Positions 28,069 through 37,182 of a stretch of 64,000 nt of DNA are shown in pieces. Made by a program: the position numbers and the translations under genes. How positions within the stretch are numbered: position 1 is the first letter of the stretch; every line of letters starts with the position of its first letter. Under the pieces are notes generated by a model that searched no databases, was not told the DNA's origin, and saw only the letters and a list, made by a program, of their open reading frames with translations. Location of the stretch: contig CAVUJV010000023.1 of NCBI GenBank assembly GCA_963741845.1, positions 279,482 through 343,481 on the forward strand, in the 5' to 3' direction. This stretch comes from Roseiarcus sp963741845 (GTDB taxonomy: Bacteria; Pseudomonadota; Alphaproteobacteria; Rhizobiales; Beijerinckiaceae).

Positions 28069-29607
28069 ATGTCCGGGGACATGACGGCGGACCTTCGGGC
28101 GCCTGCTCTGCGAGTTGCCGGGATCACGAAATCCTTCGGCGCTTCGAAAGCCCTCACCGAGGTCAGCTTCGATGTCGCGCCCGGAGAGGTGCATGCGCTC
28201 GTTGGCGAAAACGGCGCCGGGAAGTCCACGCTGGTCAAGATCATCACCGGCATCCTCGAGCCCAACGCTGGACGGATCGAGCTCTATGGCGAGCCGGTCC
28301 GTTTCGCGACGCCGGTCGAGGCGAGGCGCGCAGGTGTCGCGGCGGTCTATCAGGACCCGAAGCTCTTCCCGCATCTCGACGTCGCGGAGAATATCAGCAT
28401 GGGCGCGACGCCGGTGACGGCGCTCGGCGCGATTGATCGCAAGGCGGTCGTCGCGCGCGCTCGCAAGTCGCTCGCCAGGATCGGCGTTCAAATCGATCCG
28501 CACGCGCTCATCGCGGAGCTCTCGGTGGCGGAGCTCCAGTTCGTCGAGATCGCCCGCGCTCTCGACGCGGATCTGAAGCTGCTCATTCTCGACGAGCCGA
28601 CTTCCTCGCTGACACCGGCCGAGGCGCAGAAGCTGTTCCAGATCGTGCGCGACCTTCGCGACAACGGGACCGCGATCATCTTCATCACGCACAGACTTGA
28701 GGAGCTCGCGCTCATCGCCGACGCCGTCACGATCCTCAGGGACGGCCGGCATGTCGTGACCCGCCCGGCCGCCGAGCTCTCTCGCGCGGAGATCGTGCGC
28801 ACGATGGTCGGCCGACCGCTTGAGAGCATGTTCGCGGGGCGGACGAAGCGAACGCCCGGACGCGAGCTCCTCCGCATCGAAGGGCTCACGCGCGAAGGCG
28901 CGTTCTCGAACGTCTCCTTCGCGCTGAGGGCGGGCGAAATCGTTGGCATGGCGGGGCTCGTCGGCTCCGGCCGCTCGGAGATCGCGCAGGCCTGCTTCGG
29001 CCTTGCGCCCCCGACGGCGGGCCGCGTCGTGATCGACGGCGTTCCGGTGACGCCGCGCAGCCCGAAACAGATGCTTGCGCTCGGGCTGGCCTATCTGCCC
29101 GAGGATCGCGACGGCATGGGCCTGATCATGTCGGCGCCGATCGTCAGCAACGTCACGCTGCCGATCCTCGAGCGGCTCGCGAGGCTTGGCCTCATCGACG
29201 ACGCGGCGGGACGCAGGATCGCCGCCGAGGCGGTTGAGACCTATCACGTCCGCACAACCGGCGTCGATCAGCTCGTCTCCGACCTGTCCGGCGGGAACCG
29301 GCAGAAGGTCGCATTCGCGCGGTGGCTGTCGACCAAGCCGAAAGTCCTCATCCTCGACGAGCCGACCCACGGAGTCGACGTCGGCTCGAAGGCGCAAATT
29401 CATAGGATAATCGCGCAACTCGCCGACGATGGACTCGCCATCCTCGTCATTTCCTCCGATCTCCCGGAAGTGCTCGGCGTCAGCGACCGGGTCCTCGTCG
29501 TCGCGGAAGGGGAACTCGTGGCGGAACTCGATCCGTCCGCCGTCGATCAGGAGGCCGTCATGATGGCGGCTACCCGCAATGCGCGAGACGCCGCCCATGT
29601 CCACTGA
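28069..29607 (+). CDS. Sugar ABC transporter ATP-binding protein (RhaT-like, two ABC domains)
   Basis: 512 residues with two fused ABC domains. First: Walker A GENGAGKST, LSVAELQFVEIARAL signature region, Walker B LLILDEPTSSL, and the switch THRLEEL. Second: degenerate A site GLVGSGRSE, signature LSGGNRQKVAFARWL, Walker B VLILDEPTHGVDVG. This is the standard double ATPase of ribose/rhamnose/autoinducer-2 importers. First gene of the operon ATPase-permease-permease-binding protein, in which two permeases and a binding protein of RhaS/LsrB type argue for the rhamnose-type branch. An alternative ATG lies 12 bases downstream. Confidence 0.88.
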   Translation: MSGDMTADLRAPALRVAGITKSFGASKALTEVSFDVAPGEVHALVGENGAGKSTLVKIITGILEPNAGRIELYGEPVRFATPVEARRAGVAAVYQDPKLFPHLDVAENISMGATPVTALGAIDRKAVVARARKSLARIGVQIDPHALIAELSVAELQFVEIARALDADLKLLILDEPTSSLTPAEAQKLFQIVRDLRDNGTAIIFITHRLEELALIADAVTILRDGRHVVTRPAAELSRAEIVRTMVGRPLESMFAGRTKRTPGRELLRIEGLTREGAFSNVSFALRAGEIVGMAGLVGSGRSEIAQACFGLAPPTAGRVVIDGVPVTPRSPKQMLALGLAYLPEDRDGMGLIMSAPIVSNVTLPILERLARLGLIDDAAGRRIAAEAVETYHVRTTGVDQLVSDLSGGNRQKVAFARWLSTKPKVLILDEPTHGVDVGSKAQIHRIIAQLADDGLAILVISSDLPEVLGVSDRVLVVAEGELVAELDPSAVDQEAVMMAATRNARDAAHVH

Positions 29608-30637
29608 GGGCGCGGCGCTGACCGAGGACCGCAAGGCGCGCCGAGGGCTCGGACAGTTCGCCCTGCGGTTCCGCGTGAGCGGCGTCGCCGGCTTCCTGCT
29701 TCTGTTGTGCCTGGCTTTCGCGCTGCTGAGGCCGCAGTTTCTGACGCCTGGCAATCTCAGCGCGATCGTCTCCAACGCCGCCATTCTCGCAATCGTCGCG
29801 GCGGCGCAGGCGGTGATCCTCATCACCCGCAACCTGGACGTTTCGGTCGGCTCCATCATGGGGCTCGCCGCTTATCTTACCGCCGACTTCGCCGCACGCC
29901 ACCAGGGCGTCGGCGGCGCGCTGGTGCTCATGCCGCTCGTGATCGGCGGGGCGCTGGGCGCGCTGAACGGCCTCCTTGTCGCCTACGGCCGGGTGTCGCC
30001 GCTGATCGCGACGCTCGGCACAATGTCCGTCTATCGCGGAGCGACCTATGTTTACGCGCGCGGTCAGGAGATCACCTCCAGCCGCCTGCCTCACTGGATG
30101 AACGAACTCCCCGAAATGCGGCTCGGCGGCGTTCCCCTGCTCGTCGTGATCGCTGCGGCGCTCGTGTGCCTGCTTGCGGCCTTCCTGCGTTTCTATCCGC
30201 TCGGGCGGCGCATGTACGCCGTGGGCTCGAATGTCTCGGCGAGCGCCTTCTTCGGCCTGAGGACCCAGCGTATCGTGCTCTTCGCCTATGCGCTGGGGGG
30301 CGTCCTCTGCGGCCTCGCCGGGTTCCTTTACGCGGCGCGGGTCGGCACGGTGACGGTCGTGCTCGCGTCCGGCTGGGAGCTGACGTCGCTCGCGGCGGCG
30401 GTCATTGGCGGCGTCAGCGTCGCCGGCGGCTCGGGCAACGTGATCGGAGCCGCGCTCGGCGCCGTGATTCTCGCGACGATCGACAACGGCCTTGTGCTTC
30501 TCGGCATCCCCGAGTTCTGGCGCATGTTCATTCAGGGCTCTGCGATCGTGCTGGCGGCGACCGCCGACGTGATCATCGGCGCGCAGGTCCGCAATTCGCT
30601 TCGTGCGCGCCGGCGCATCGCGAGGACATCGCCATGA
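29597..30637 (+). CDS. Sugar ABC transporter permease (RhaP-like)
   Basis: 346 residues from ATG 29597, which overlaps the ATPase end by 11 bases. It has about ten hydrophobic segments and the family signature ITRNLDVSVGSIMGLAAYLT (about 77-96), plus the ATPase-contact loop VGSNVSASAFFGLRTQRI. It ends with an ATGA overlap onto the second permease. The two different permeases probably form a heterodimer, as in rhamnose and autoinducer-2 systems. Confidence 0.88.
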   Translation: MSTEGAALTEDRKARRGLGQFALRFRVSGVAGFLLLLCLAFALLRPQFLTPGNLSAIVSNAAILAIVAAAQAVILITRNLDVSVGSIMGLAAYLTADFAARHQGVGGALVLMPLVIGGALGALNGLLVAYGRVSPLIATLGTMSVYRGATYVYARGQEITSSRLPHWMNELPEMRLGGVPLLVVIAAALVCLLAAFLRFYPLGRRMYAVGSNVSASAFFGLRTQRIVLFAYALGGVLCGLAGFLYAARVGTVTVVLASGWELTSLAAAVIGGVSVAGGSGNVIGAALGAVILATIDNGLVLLGIPEFWRMFIQGSAIVLAATADVIIGAQVRNSLRARRRIARTSP

Positions 30638-31614
30638 TCCGCAAACTGCCGCAGTGGGAGCTGACGCTGGTCGTGCTGACCCTCGCCGCGGCGGCGTGGT
30701 CGGCCTATCTGTCGCCCTACTATCTGAGCCTTGACCAGATCGCCGAGTCGACACGCCAGTTCGTCTATCCTGGCATCCTCGCCATCGGCCTCGCGGTTGT
30801 CGTCATACTCGGCGAGATCGACATTTCGCTCGCCTCAACGCTCGCCTTTGGCGCGGTGCTGTTCTCGAAATTCTCGGAGTTCGGCGCGCCGATCTGGGTT
30901 GCGACGCCCCTCGTCGTGGCGGCCTGCGCGGCGCTGGGGACGCTGAACGGCCTCCTGGTCGCTCGCCTCGGCCTGCCCTCGCTGGCCGTCACGCTGGGAA
31001 CGATGGGCGCCTTTCGCGGACTTGCGTTCATCCTGGGCTCGGAGACGGGCTATACGAGCTTCGCCGATCCCTATCTTTTCGTGGGGTCGGAGCAGGCTTT
31101 CGGGCCGGCGCCAGCCTCGTTCGTTCTGTTCCTCGTCGTCGCAATCGCGATTGGCGTCTTGATGCGCCGCACCGTTTTCGGGCGTCGCTGCTACGCCATC
31201 GGTCTCAACAAGGAAGCCTCGTGGGCTGCGGGGATCGACGTCGCGCGACTCAAGATCGAGGCCTATGCGCTGGCGGGCGCGCTCGCGGGTCTCGCGGCGC
31301 TCGTCTGGATCGGCCAGTACGGCTCGGCGCGCGGAGACAATGCCGACGGCGCGATCCTGTTCGTGGTGACCGCGGTCGTTCTCGGCGGCGTGGACATCAA
31401 CGGCGGGCGCGGCGGCATTCTCGGCGTCGTGTTGGCGCTCTTCCTGCTTGGCACCATGCGCAACGGCATGGGCCTCGCCAACGTGCCCGGTCCGACCCAG
31501 ACCATCGTCCTCGGCGCCCTGCTGATCGTTGGCGTTCTGCGCCCGATCCTCTTCCGCGGCGTCGTTCGCGCCTATCATTTCGTGTTCTCTCGGCCGGCTA
31601 TCGCCTCGAGCTGA
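30634..31614 (+). CDS. Sugar ABC transporter permease (RhaQ-like)
   Basis: 326 residues with about ten membrane segments, signature VVVILGEIDISLASTLAFGA (about 50-69) and the coupling loop IGLNKEASWAAGIDVARLKI. It is coupled to the first permease by ATGA overlap, and is followed after 77 bases by the binding-protein gene. Confidence 0.88.
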   Translation: MIRKLPQWELTLVVLTLAAAAWSAYLSPYYLSLDQIAESTRQFVYPGILAIGLAVVVILGEIDISLASTLAFGAVLFSKFSEFGAPIWVATPLVVAACAALGTLNGLLVARLGLPSLAVTLGTMGAFRGLAFILGSETGYTSFADPYLFVGSEQAFGPAPASFVLFLVVAIAIGVLMRRTVFGRRCYAIGLNKEASWAAGIDVARLKIEAYALAGALAGLAALVWIGQYGSARGDNADGAILFVVTAVVLGGVDINGGRGGILGVVLALFLLGTMRNGMGLANVPGPTQTIVLGALLIVGVLRPILFRGVVRAYHFVFSRPAIASS

Positions 31615-31691
31615 AGGGGGCTTCGACCCATCACGGGAATCGGTGCGCACAGCGTCCAATGTGCGATCGGTGACACAGAAGGAGGAAACTT

Positions 31692-32696
31692 ATGAAGCTG
31701 CATACAACTCTACTCGCCGGAGCCGGAGCGGTTCTCGCGCTAGGCCTCGCCGTTTCGGGCGCTTACGCCAAGGACTCGGGCTTCAAGATCATGATGACGC
31801 CGAAGTGGACCGGCTTTCCCTATTTCGAGGCCGCGGCGAAAGGCGGCCGGGAGGCGGCGGCCGAACTCGGGGACCAGTTCGTCTACGCCGGCGCCGATCA
31901 CGCGGACGTCAGCCTCCAGGTCGAGACGCTGCAGAACTTTCTGACGCAGAAACCCGACGCGATCGAGCTTGCGGCGATCGATCTCAATGCCGTCGCTCCC
32001 GTGCTGAAGCAGGCGCGCAAGCGAGGCATCGTCGTGACCACGTTCGACGCCGACGCGGCGCAGGACGCGCGCGACATGTTCGTCAATCAACTGTCCTACA
32101 AGCAGGCGGCAAAAACCATGCTCGACTGCGCGCTCATGGACGCGCCGCAGGGCGGCGAGATCGCCTTCGTCGCCGCTTCCCCTACGGCGCCGAACCATAC
32201 GGCGCATATCAAATACATGAAGGAATACATCAAAGACGACCCGAAGTATCAGGTCTTCAAGGTGGTCGACACGCAATACGCCAACGATGACGACGCCAAG
32301 AGCTACGACGTGGCGGTCAATCTCATGCAGGCGCATCCGAACCTGAAAGTGATCATCTCGTCCTCGGCGGTCAGCGCTCCGGCAGGCGCGCGCGCCATCG
32401 CGGCGAGCGGGCACGCCGGCAAGGTGTTCTCGACTGGCTTCGCCCTGCCGAGCGCGATCAAGAGCTATCTCAAAGACGGCTCGGAGAAGTGCTTCGCTCT
32501 CTGGAACCCCGAGGAACTCGGGTATCTCGCAACCTATGCGACGCATCTGAAGCTCGCCGGGAAGCTGGACCTCAAGCCCGGCACGACCTTCAAGGCGGGC
32601 AAGGCCGGAGAGTACACCGTCGGCGAGAATGGTGAGATCGTCTACGGCAAGCCCCTGATGTTCACGAAGGACAACATCGATCAGTTCAACTTCTGA
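31692..32696 (+). CDS. Sugar ABC transporter substrate-binding protein (RhaS/LsrB-like)
   Basis: 334 residues. A signal peptide ends near residue 26 (VSGAYA-KD). The mature part is a type-1 periplasmic binding protein of the rhamnose/autoinducer-2 branch: KIMMTPKWTGFPYFEAAAKG, FLTQKPDAIELAAIDLNAVA, TTFDADAAQDARDMFVNQLS, and the AVSAPAGARAIAASGHAGKV segment. ATG 31692 is preceded by AAGGAGGAAACTT. LsrB and RhaS share this fold, so the ligand could be a deoxy or furanose sugar; it is not settled by sequence. Together with the LacI repressor and palindromic operator this makes a self-contained inducible importer without enzymes of its own. Confidence 0.87.
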   Translation: MKLHTTLLAGAGAVLALGLAVSGAYAKDSGFKIMMTPKWTGFPYFEAAAKGGREAAAELGDQFVYAGADHADVSLQVETLQNFLTQKPDAIELAAIDLNAVAPVLKQARKRGIVVTTFDADAAQDARDMFVNQLSYKQAAKTMLDCALMDAPQGGEIAFVAASPTAPNHTAHIKYMKEYIKDDPKYQVFKVVDTQYANDDDAKSYDVAVNLMQAHPNLKVIISSSAVSAPAGARAIAASGHAGKVFSTGFALPSAIKSYLKDGSEKCFALWNPEELGYLATYATHLKLAGKLDLKPGTTFKAGKAGEYTVGENGEIVYGKPLMFTKDNIDQFNF

Positions 32697-32860
32697 ACCG
32701 GCGCTGGCGGGGCCGCTTGTGCGCAATACGCGCGGGCGGCTCCCCTCGCCATTCATGAGATCGAGCGACTCCGACGAGCCCTTTCGCCCTAAGCGATCTG
32801 CATGGCTTCGCCCATTCAGACTTTCCTCTCGCTCTTGAAGGCCACTCGGAGTGAGGCCGC

Positions 32861-33400
32861 TCACGCAGACTTCGGCGGGTCTTCCGGCGGGTAGATCGAC
32901 ACCATGTCCGGCGGCAGCTCCTGATAGGGACAGTTGCCGAGCTCGTAGACAAAATCGAGCTTGGGTTCCGTGTTGAGATAGAAGTGGAAGTCCGCGACGA
33001 ACTGGCCGGTCTGGGTGACCGCGATCCCCCTCGCGTCATAGTCCTCCACGATCGCCGCCATCCGCTCGTCCGGAATCTTTTCCTTGATGTGGTGGAGCCC
33101 CTCGCCCCGCCGTTGGATATAGTCCTCATAGATCATCGGCCCGTGGACGGGCTGGATGAGTTCGATCTCCATATCCCCGACATGCGTGATGGCGATCCGG
33201 AACTCGAAGGGTCCTTCGACCGGTTTGCCGCCGACCTTCAGATTCTTGACGGTTTTGTCCGTGAAGCGGAAGACGCGCCACGGACCGATCCGGAGGACGT
33301 CGATCCACGCCTGCATCGACTTTTCGAGATCGCGCGTGAGCCATGCGATCTGCTGAATCCGTCTCGTCTTGTTGAGCGCACGCAGTTCGTCGTTCGTCAT
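32861..33400 (-). CDS. VOC-family (glyoxalase/dioxygenase fold) protein
   Basis: 179 residues forming one vicinal-oxygen-chelate module pair: IQQIAWLTRDLEKSMQAWID at the start, HVGDMEIELIQPVHGP in the middle, and LHHIKEKIPDERM with a conserved histidine, ending VYELGNCPYQELPPDMVSIY. Metal ligands are likely the N-terminal glutamine or histidine and Glu in the IELIQP strand. VOC enzymes include epimerases, lyases and dioxygenases, so the reaction cannot be named. It heads a run of minus-strand catabolic genes with an ABM-domain protein just upstream, suggesting a shared aromatic or acyl substrate. The 164 bases between it and the convergent importer contain no gene. Confidence 0.78.
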   Translation of the reverse strand: MTNDELRALNKTRRIQQIAWLTRDLEKSMQAWIDVLRIGPWRVFRFTDKTVKNLKVGGKPVEGPFEFRIAITHVGDMEIELIQPVHGPMIYEDYIQRRGEGLHHIKEKIPDERMAAIVEDYDARGIAVTQTGQFVADFHFYLNTEPKLDFVYELGNCPYQELPPDMVSIYPPEDPPKSA

Positions 33401-33466
33401 CGGTCGCGGTCCTGGTCACGGAAGGTCGGCGCGCCGCGGAAATACCCGGCGGCGCGCCAGGGGCTG

Positions 33467-33775
33467 CTACTTGTCGTAGGCGCTCAGCATCTCGAAGAAG
33501 CGAAGCTCGACCGGTTTGGCGAGATATTCGCCCTGCTTGGCGAACCAGTCCTTCTGATAGCCGAGCGCGATGTGGCGATCGAAGTCCGCGCGCTCCGCCC
33601 AGTTCTCGTAGAAATAGAACATGTTCGGGTCGTCGAGGCTGACGTGGAAGTGGTAGTCTACGCAGCCCTGCTCGGATCGCGACTTGCCGACGAAGCTCGT
33701 GAGGAGTTTGAGCAGTTCGTCCCGCTTCTCCGGCTTGGCGTGGAGTGTGGCGGTCAGGTTGAACTTGGGCTGCAT
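33467..33775 (-). CDS. ABM-domain protein (putative quinol monooxygenase)
   Basis: 102 residues: one antibiotic-biosynthesis-monooxygenase domain, with LTATLHAKPEKRDELLKLLT, EQGCVDYHFHVSLDDPNMFY and FYENWAERADFDRHI. Such small ferredoxin-like dimers include YgiN quinol monooxygenase and uncharacterised catabolic helpers. It precedes the VOC gene on the same strand by 66 bases. Function beyond the fold is not predictable. Confidence 0.8.
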   Translation of the reverse strand: MQPKFNLTATLHAKPEKRDELLKLLTSFVGKSRSEQGCVDYHFHVSLDDPNMFYFYENWAERADFDRHIALGYQKDWFAKQGEYLAKPVELRFFEMLSAYDK

Positions 33776-33876
33776 GTCTGTCTCCAGGTGCGTTCGAGGC
33801 GTCTTTTCCGCGCCCCACGGTTCTCTTCGGAGCGACCGAAAGGCTGGGATTCCCGACTGCCGCCAACTTATCGCTG

Positions 33877-34062
33877 TCAGCGAGCCTCCTTCAAACAGAT
33901 TCTCTCGAAGCGACTACGCAAGTCGCGGCGCAGGACTTTGCCATAGGCGTTCTTGCGAAGCTCCGCCAAGAATTCGATCCGCTTGGGCTTCTTGAAACTC
34001 GCGAGGTGATCGCGGCAGAAGGCGATCAGCGCTTCCGCGTCGAGGTCTGCATGATCCTCGAC
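33877..34062 (-). pseudogene. Remnant: C-terminus of an acyl-CoA synthetase (AMP-forming)
   Basis: About 60 residues match the end of AMP-forming ligases: LDAEALIAFCRDHLASFKKP followed by KRIEFLAELRKNAYGKVLRR, containing the late catalytic lysine of NAYGKVLRR. Everything upstream of that domain is missing. A complete ligase with the equivalent NANGKVLKREL ending sits at 45603-47198. The 200 bases from 34063 to 34260 hold nothing I can support. The relic shows that another catabolic cluster once stood here. Confidence 0.72.
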
Positions 34063-34260
34063 GAGCGTGTGCGGGCGGGGACTGGTGCGCAGCTTCCAGC
34101 TTCCGCGTCTGTTCCGCGGGCTCACCGTCGCCGAGAATTTGCGCGTGCCGTTCTTCTTCGCGGGAGGGCAGGGGCGCGACGACGGCGAGATTTGACGAAG
34201 CGCTCGAATTCGTTGGCCTCGCCGTCCGACGGGATGCGATGCCTTCCGATCTGACCCAGA

Positions 34261-35193
34261 TCAGAACGCCACTTTGTCGCCGCCCTTCAGTTCCAGGATC
34301 TCGCGCGCCTCGTCGGGCGACGCGATTTCCAGACCCAGCCCTTCGATGATCTGGCGCGCTCTAAGAACCTGCGCGGCATTGCTTTCCGCCAGTTTGCCGG
34401 CGCCGATCCACAGGCTGTCTTCCAGGCCTACGCGCACGTTGCCGCCCATCGCAGCCGCCATCGCGGCGATCGGCAGTTGATTGCGGCCGGCGCCGAGCAC
34501 GGACCATTTATACTGTTTGCCGAACAGGCGGTCGGCTGTGCGCTTCATGTGCGCGACGTCCTCGGGATGCGGACCGATGCCGCCGAGAATGCCGAAAACG
34601 GTCTGCACGAAAAGCGGCGGCTTGACCAAGCCCCGCTCCAGGAAATGCGCGAGATTATAGAGATGCGACGTGTCGTAACACTCGAACTCGAACCTCGTGC
34701 CTGAATCGTTGCAGGTCGCGAGCACGTATTCGATGTCCTTGAAGCTGTTGCGAAACACCAAATCCCGCGAGGCTTCCAGCGCCGGCCGCTCCCAATCGTG
34801 CTTGAACTCGGTGAACCGGTTCAGCATCGGAAACAGACCGAAATTCATCGAGCCCATGTTGAGGGAAGCGACTTCCGGCTGAAACACCGCGGCGGGCCGC
34901 ACGCGTTCTGCGACGGTCATATAGGGCGCGCCGCCGGTGGTAAGATTGACGACTGCGCTTGTGCGCTGCTTGATCTGCGGCAGGAAGCGGGCGAAGGCTT
35001 CCGGCGACTGGTCCGGCTTGCCGGTCTGAGGATCGCGCGCGTGCAGATGCACGATCGCCGCGCCAGCTTCCGCAGCGCCCACGGCGGCGTCGGCGATCTC
35101 CTCAGGCGTCACCGGCAGATAGGGCGACATCGACGGCGTATGGATCGCCCCGGTCACGGCGCAGGTGATGATAACCTTCGGTGTCTTGGCCAT
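34261..35193 (-). CDS. BKACE (DUF849) beta-keto acid cleavage enzyme
   Basis: 310 residues covering the full TIM-barrel. Seen are VIITCAVTGAIHTPSMSPYL, the zinc-binding H-x-H in AGAAIVHLHARDPQTG, the NLTTGG strand, and the late glutamate in VRVGLEDSLWIGAGKLA. The family, founded on 3-keto-5-aminohexanoate cleavage enzyme, condenses a beta-keto acid with acetyl-CoA to give acetoacetate (or its analogue) plus a new acyl-CoA; dehydrocarnitine is another known substrate. The dehydrogenase gene lies 11 bases upstream and would make the 3-keto acid. Which keto acid is used is unknown. Confidence 0.88.
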   Translation of the reverse strand: MAKTPKVIITCAVTGAIHTPSMSPYLPVTPEEIADAAVGAAEAGAAIVHLHARDPQTGKPDQSPEAFARFLPQIKQRTSAVVNLTTGGAPYMTVAERVRPAAVFQPEVASLNMGSMNFGLFPMLNRFTEFKHDWERPALEASRDLVFRNSFKDIEYVLATCNDSGTRFEFECYDTSHLYNLAHFLERGLVKPPLFVQTVFGILGGIGPHPEDVAHMKRTADRLFGKQYKWSVLGAGRNQLPIAAMAAAMGGNVRVGLEDSLWIGAGKLAESNAAQVLRARQIIEGLGLEIASPDEAREILELKGGDKVAF

Positions 35194-35204
35194 TCCCTGC
35201 TCTC

Positions 35205-36155
35205 CTACGAGCCAATTTCGGTTTCGGCGTCGCGCTTCTGCGCGACCAAAGCCATCAGACGCCGGTCACGCCAGCGGGCGCGTTCCGGCAGGTCGCTCGC
35301 CGCCAACGCTTGCCGGCGTTCGGCGTCGACGCGCTCGGACAGCGCGCCGCCCCATGGGACGATATGTTGCTGCGTCTGCCACAGCGTCTTGTAAAGCCCT
35401 TCATATCTCGCGATGTAGTCGGCGACCCCCGCTGGCGCATTGAGGTCGATCGTCTCGAACGGTCCCATGAACGACCAGCGCAGCCCAAGTCCGTCGCGAA
35501 TGCCGATATCGACGTCCTCCGTGCTCGCGTAGCCCTCGGCGACCAGACGAAACGCTTCCTGCAGCAGTGCGCCTTGCAACCGATTCATCACGAAGCCGTC
35601 AATCTCCTTGTTCATCATGATCGGCGCATGTCCAGCCGCCCGCATGAAGTCGCCCACGCGCGCCAACACCGCCGCATCCGTCCAGGGCGCCGGCACCACC
35701 TCGACGGCTGGCACCAGATAAGGCGGATTGATGGGATGCACCACGAGACAGCGGGAGCGCCCCGGCAATGTCTCGGTGAAACGCGATGGCAACAGCGCCG
35801 AAGTGGAACTGGCGAGCACCGTCTCCGGCGCGGCAAGCTGGTCGAGTTCGCGAAAGACCTCGATCTTGGTCTCGAGACGCTCGGGTGTGTTTTCCTGAAC
35901 GTGCACCGCATCCCGCAACGCGTCCGCCACAGTCGCGGCCACTTTGATGCGCTCGCGCACGGCGGCTGGCTCGTTGCCGTTCAGCAATCCGTTGCGATTC
36001 AGATCCGCCAGAACGGTATCGACGAAGCCAAGCGCGGCGTCCGCCGCGCCAGGCGTCGCATCATACAAGGCAACATCGTAGCCGGCGCGCGAAAAACTGA
36101 TCGCCCAACTCCGGCCGATCAAGCCGCTGCCAATGACCGCTACCTTGCCCGTCAA
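35205..36155 (-). CDS. 3-hydroxy acid dehydrogenase (L-gulonate 3-dehydrogenase / L-carnitine dehydrogenase-like)
   Basis: 316 residues from TTG 36155, chosen because GGGGAGG lies five bases upstream and the NAD site then sits at the N-terminus (VAVIGSGLIGRSWAISFSRA). Other marks are LASSTSALLPS, the catalytic-histidine region VVHPINPPYLVPAVEVV, MNKEIDGFVMNRLQGALLQE, and the C-terminal GPFETIDLNAP. This is the lambda-crystallin/carnitine-dehydrogenase branch of 3-hydroxyacyl-CoA dehydrogenases, acting on free 3-hydroxy acids rather than CoA esters. With BKACE next door it should supply a 3-keto acid. Sugar-type neighbours favour an aldonate; carnitine is the alternative. Confidence 0.85.
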   Translation of the reverse strand: MTGKVAVIGSGLIGRSWAISFSRAGYDVALYDATPGAADAALGFVDTVLADLNRNGLLNGNEPAAVRERIKVAATVADALRDAVHVQENTPERLETKIEVFRELDQLAAPETVLASSTSALLPSRFTETLPGRSRCLVVHPINPPYLVPAVEVVPAPWTDAAVLARVGDFMRAAGHAPIMMNKEIDGFVMNRLQGALLQEAFRLVAEGYASTEDVDIGIRDGLGLRWSFMGPFETIDLNAPAGVADYIARYEGLYKTLWQTQQHIVPWGGALSERVDAERRQALAASDLPERARWRDRRLMALVAQKRDAETEIGS

Positions 36156-36193
36156 ACCCGCCTCCCCTGAATGCTTCCCCGGTCGTCCGGCCC

Positions 36194-36985
36194 TCAGGAC
36201 GAGAGCGGCGCGCGATAGGTTTCGAAGTTGCCGCACACGCCGATGGACTGGCCGGTGATGTGCTTCGCCTGGTCGGACGCAAGGAACACCGCGAGCGCCG
36301 CGATCTCGTCCATCTCTATCATCGTGTGCATGGAGATGTTGTGCAGCACGAAGGGGAGATACTCTTCGAGCGTCATTCCCCGAAACTTCGCCTGCTCCTC
36401 CATCACCCGGCGGCCTCGCGGGCCGTTGACCAGACCCGGAAGGATGGCGTTGACGCGTACATTCAGCGCGCCCAGTTCCACGGTCAGCACATCGGTGAGG
36501 CCGCGCACGGCGTATTTCGAGGTCGAGTACGGCGCCCGCATCGGCATCCCCATGCGACCCGCCACCGAAGACATATTCACGATGGCGCCCCCTCCCGCGC
36601 TGCGAAACATCGGAACCGCGGCGCGTACCGCATAGAACTGGCCGGTGACGTTAACTGCCAGCGTGCGATTCCACTCCTCATCGGTGATCTCTTCGACCGG
36701 CTTGGTCGGGCCAGAGATGCCTGCGTTATTCACCAATACGTCGAGACCACCGAAGCTCTGCTGCAAGATCCCGAACATATTTGCGACATCGGCGGAGACA
36801 GCGACATCGGCGCGCAGCGTCAACAGCTCTGCAGCTTGTCGGCCGCAATCGGCAAGGGCGGCGTCATCGACATCGCAGACGGCGACGCGCGCGCCTTCAG
36901 CCAGAAACCTCTGCGCGATGACGCGTCCAATGCCAGCGGCGCCTGCGGTGACGAGCACGCGTTTGCCGCTCAGATTGAGATCCAT
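36194..36985 (-). CDS. Short-chain dehydrogenase (sugar/polyol type)
   Basis: 263 residues. NAD(P) site TAGAAGIGRVIAQRFLAEGA, then NNAGIS and the catalytic YSTSKYAVRG. The end (HITGQSIGVCGNFETYRAPL) is classical. ATG 36985 is favoured over the adjacent ATG 36988 because GGAGG is then six bases away. Likely oxidises a sugar or sugar alcohol to a lactone or keto form. It is in one minus-strand unit with the 3-hydroxy acid dehydrogenase and BKACE, and divergent from two lactonase genes, which fits sugar to lactone to acid. Confidence 0.85.
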   Translation of the reverse strand: MDLNLSGKRVLVTAGAAGIGRVIAQRFLAEGARVAVCDVDDAALADCGRQAAELLTLRADVAVSADVANMFGILQQSFGGLDVLVNNAGISGPTKPVEEITDEEWNRTLAVNVTGQFYAVRAAVPMFRSAGGGAIVNMSSVAGRMGMPMRAPYSTSKYAVRGLTDVLTVELGALNVRVNAILPGLVNGPRGRRVMEEQAKFRGMTLEEYLPFVLHNISMHTMIEMDEIAALAVFLASDQAKHITGQSIGVCGNFETYRAPLSS

Positions 36986-37182
36986 CATGGTCCTCCCCGC
37001 CATGGCGCGGCGTTAAGCGTTTGCCGCCACAGTGCACGGACGAAAATGCGACGTCAACAAGCGGACCCGTGCGACACATTGCATTTTATGCCAGTTGAAC
37101 ATCTCGCTGCTCTGTGAGACGTTTCCAGCGAATGGCTGCCCGCCGTGGCGGCCAAACAAAAAATGGAATGGAGGACGCGCCC

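Noticed and set aside
27946..29859. A 637-codon open frame on the minus strand across the ATPase gene at 28069
   Set aside because: It is the complement of a clear ABC ATPase, is rich in Arg, Asp and Pro, and has no recognisable domain.
32697..32790. Hairpin-like GGGGCCGC / GCGGCTCCCC after the RhaS-like gene
   Set aside because: The stem needs bulged bases, the loop is long and there is no T run, so I do not call it a terminator.
34063..34260. Possible further coding relic between the ligase fragment and BKACE
   Set aside because: No frame gives a recognisable family segment.
34261..36155. Straight assignment of the BKACE and dehydrogenase pair to carnitine catabolism
   Set aside because: The pair fits, but there is no betainyl-CoA thioesterase, no betaine or carnitine transporter and no downstream glycine betaine genes, whereas lactonases and sugar importers are adjacent.
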